The notes beneath the pieces were generated by a model that made no database searches, was not told the origin of the DNA, and was given only the letters and a program-made list of their open reading frames with translations. From contig NZ_CP013233.1 in assembly GCF_001584165.1 (NCBI RefSeq), positions 2,240,620-2,304,619 on the forward strand: 64,000 nt of DNA. Reading direction: 5' to 3'. Positions 62,570 to 64,000 of this stretch are shown here, piece after piece (positions within the stretch are counted from its first letter, which is position 1; each line of letters begins with the position of its first letter). This DNA comes from Collimonas arenae (lineage in GTDB: Bacteria; Pseudomonadota; Gammaproteobacteria; Burkholderiales; Burkholderiaceae_D). A program made the translations under genes and the position numbers.

Positions 62570-64000
62570 ATGATAATGAACAAGAAGGCATATCTGGTGG
62601 GAGGCGGCATCGGCTCCATGGCAGCGGCAGCATTCATGATCCGCGACGGCAAGATGAACGGAAGCGATATCACCATCCTGGAGGCAGCTAGCGTTCCGGG
62701 CGGCAGCCTGGACGGATGCGGCGATCCGGAGCAGGGCTATTCCATGCGCGGCGGCCGCATGCTGACCTTTGACAACTATGAATGCACCTGGGATCTGTTC
62801 AAGTCGATTCCGTCGCTGACGGCGAAGAACAAGTCCGTTTTTGAGGAAACAATAGCATTCAACGAATCGCACAAGTCGAACTCGAAAGCGCGGCTGGTTG
62901 ATCGATGGCGCGCAAAAATTCCGGTGACGTCAATGGGCTTTTCGATAAAGGACCGTGCCGAACTGCTGCAACTCAGCAATGCAGACGAAGGCACGTTGGG
63001 CAACAGCACAATCACCGATTGGCTGTCGCCGTCGTTCTTTGAGACCGAATTCTGGTACATGTGGTCAACCACGTTCGCTTTCCAGCCTTGGCACAGCGCG
63101 GTCGAATTCAAACGGTATCTGCATCGCTTCATGCTGGAATTCACGCGCATCGAAACGCTGGGCGGTGTCAAACGGACCATCTTCAATCAATACGATTCCC
63201 TGGTCCGCCCGCTGCGGAGCTGGCTGGAAACGGAAGGCGTTCATTTCGTCATGGATTGCACGGTGACCGATTTCGAGCACAGAATAGTCGACGACATGTT
63301 CGTGGTCAGCGCGATCCATTGTCGACGACAGGGTCTGGACGAGATGATCGAAGTCGGGCAAAACGACCTGGTTTTCTTTCAAAATGGCTCGATGACTGAC
63401 GCCTCGAGCTTGGGGTCCATGACGACCGCACCGTCTTCGTTATCGAAGCGTGACAGCGGCGGCTGGGCACTGTGGGAAAAACTGGCGCGGGGCAGGCCGG
63501 AATTCGGGAATCCGGCGGTCTTCAATAGCTGTATCGCTCAGTCGTCATGGGAATCGTTCACGGTGACCTCAAAAAGCCTGGCGTTCTTCAATAGCATGCA
63601 GGAATTTACCGGCAACGAGGCGGGTACCGGCGGCCTGGTGACATTCAAGGATTCCAATTGGCTGATGTCGGTGGTGCTTCCGCATCAGCCGCATTTTCCT
63701 GGCCAGCCTGAAGGGGTAGGGGTATTCTGGGGTTATGCCCTGTTTCCGGACCGTGTGGGAAATTTTGTCGCCAAACCAATGGCAGAATGCAACGGCGAGG
63801 AAATCCTGCGCGAGCTGTGCGGGCATCTGCGCTTTGATCGCGACTCACTTGCCCAGGCAATCTGCATCCCATGCCGCATGCCATATATCACCAGCATGTT
63901 CATGCCGCGCGCGCGTGGCGACCGGCCATTGCCAGTCCCACAGAAATCAAGAAACCTGGCTTTCATCAGCCAGTTCGTTGAAATCGAAGATGATGTCGTT
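62570..64000 (+). CDS. ohyA: Oleate hydratase (myosin-cross-reactive antigen family), 3' end cut by window
   Basis: The frame is open from ATG 62570 to the window end, 477 residues of roughly 550-650 expected. The N-terminal FAD site is YLVGGGIGSMAAAAFMIRDG; further marks are PGGSLDGCGDPEQGYSMRGGRM, YECTWDLF and FNQYDSLVRPL, all standard for OhyA. The enzyme adds water to the cis-9 double bond of unsaturated fatty acids and may defend against free fatty acids. AGGA lies about 8 bases upstream. It follows adh by 53 bp and may share its FNR box. Confidence 0.94.
   Translation, partial: MIMNKKAYLVGGGIGSMAAAAFMIRDGKMNGSDITILEAASVPGGSLDGCGDPEQGYSMRGGRMLTFDNYECTWDLFKSIPSLTAKNKSVFEETIAFNESHKSNSKARLVDRWRAKIPVTSMGFSIKDRAELLQLSNADEGTLGNSTITDWLSPSFFETEFWYMWSTTFAFQPWHSAVEFKRYLHRFMLEFTRIETLGGVKRTIFNQYDSLVRPLRSWLETEGVHFVMDCTVTDFEHRIVDDMFVVSAIHCRRQGLDEMIEVGQNDLVFFQNGSMTDASSLGSMTTAPSSLSKRDSGGWALWEKLARGRPEFGNPAVFNSCIAQSSWESFTVTSKSLAFFNSMQEFTGNEAGTGGLVTFKDSNWLMSVVLPHQPHFPGQPEGVGVFWGYALFPDRVGNFVAKPMAECNGEEILRELCGHLRFDRDSLAQAICIPCRMPYITSMFMPRARGDRPLPVPQKSRNLAFISQFVEIEDDVV

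Overview
The window reads as a chromosome segment of a respiratory, metabolically flexible betaproteobacterium. Gene content and protein similarity (from memory) point to Burkholderiales, probably Oxalobacteraceae. Every gene recognised fits: a bo3-type quinol oxidase with SURF1 and RegBA, a cbb3 oxidase with its assembly genes, HiPIP, class I PHA synthase, FNR, and many universal stress proteins. No rRNA, tRNA, CRISPR array, insertion sequence or prophage was seen.

Layout. 0-3.3 kb: the end of a DUF4019 protein, a JmjC/cupin-like protein, remnants of a LivF-type ATPase gene and an MHS-family transporter. 3.4-10.3 kb: a tightly packed operon cyoABCD - SURF1 - regB - regA, joining a terminal oxidase to its likely redox regulators. 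10.4-12.5 kb: a hotdog thioesterase and an orphan multi-TM sensor kinase. 12.5-20 kb: a heavy-metal RND efflux operon ending in a decapitated sensor kinase with no response regulator. 20-22.8 kb: a MarR - isochorismatase-like - small membrane protein - MFS exporter operon with palindromic operators.

From 22.9 kb to the end the window is a low-oxygen island. It holds cytochrome b561; an operon of heme-porin, cytochrome c4 and HiPIP; the full ccoI-S-N-O-Q-P-G-H set; four universal stress proteins; a K+ channel; a beta-CASP ribonuclease, an AMP-phosphorylase-type enzyme, a PRPP synthetase and a Pat-type acyltransferase in one transcription unit; FNR itself; a voltage-sensor/CorA fusion; Hsp20; PhaB and PhaC; a BON protein; a DksA-like protein; an acyl-CoA synthetase; MaoC-Pta and AckA; a degenerate HemN; an alcohol dehydrogenase; and oleate hydratase (cut by the window end). 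Ten perfect TTGAT-N4-ATCAA FNR/ANR boxes, plus five with one mismatch, lie between 23.7 and 61.4 kb; about 0.06 perfect sites would be expected by chance in 64 kb. The content resembles the low-oxygen-activated (lxa) locus known from Burkholderia cenocepacia: micro-oxic respiration, PHB cycling, substrate-level ATP from acetyl-phosphate, and stasis proteins under one regulator.

Sequence quality. Ten genes carry eleven apparent frameshifts. Each is explained by loss of one G or C, mostly inside a short G/C run, and restoring the base returns a normal full-length family member with a length divisible by three. I therefore treat these genes as intact with probable sequencing errors and annotate each as one CDS.
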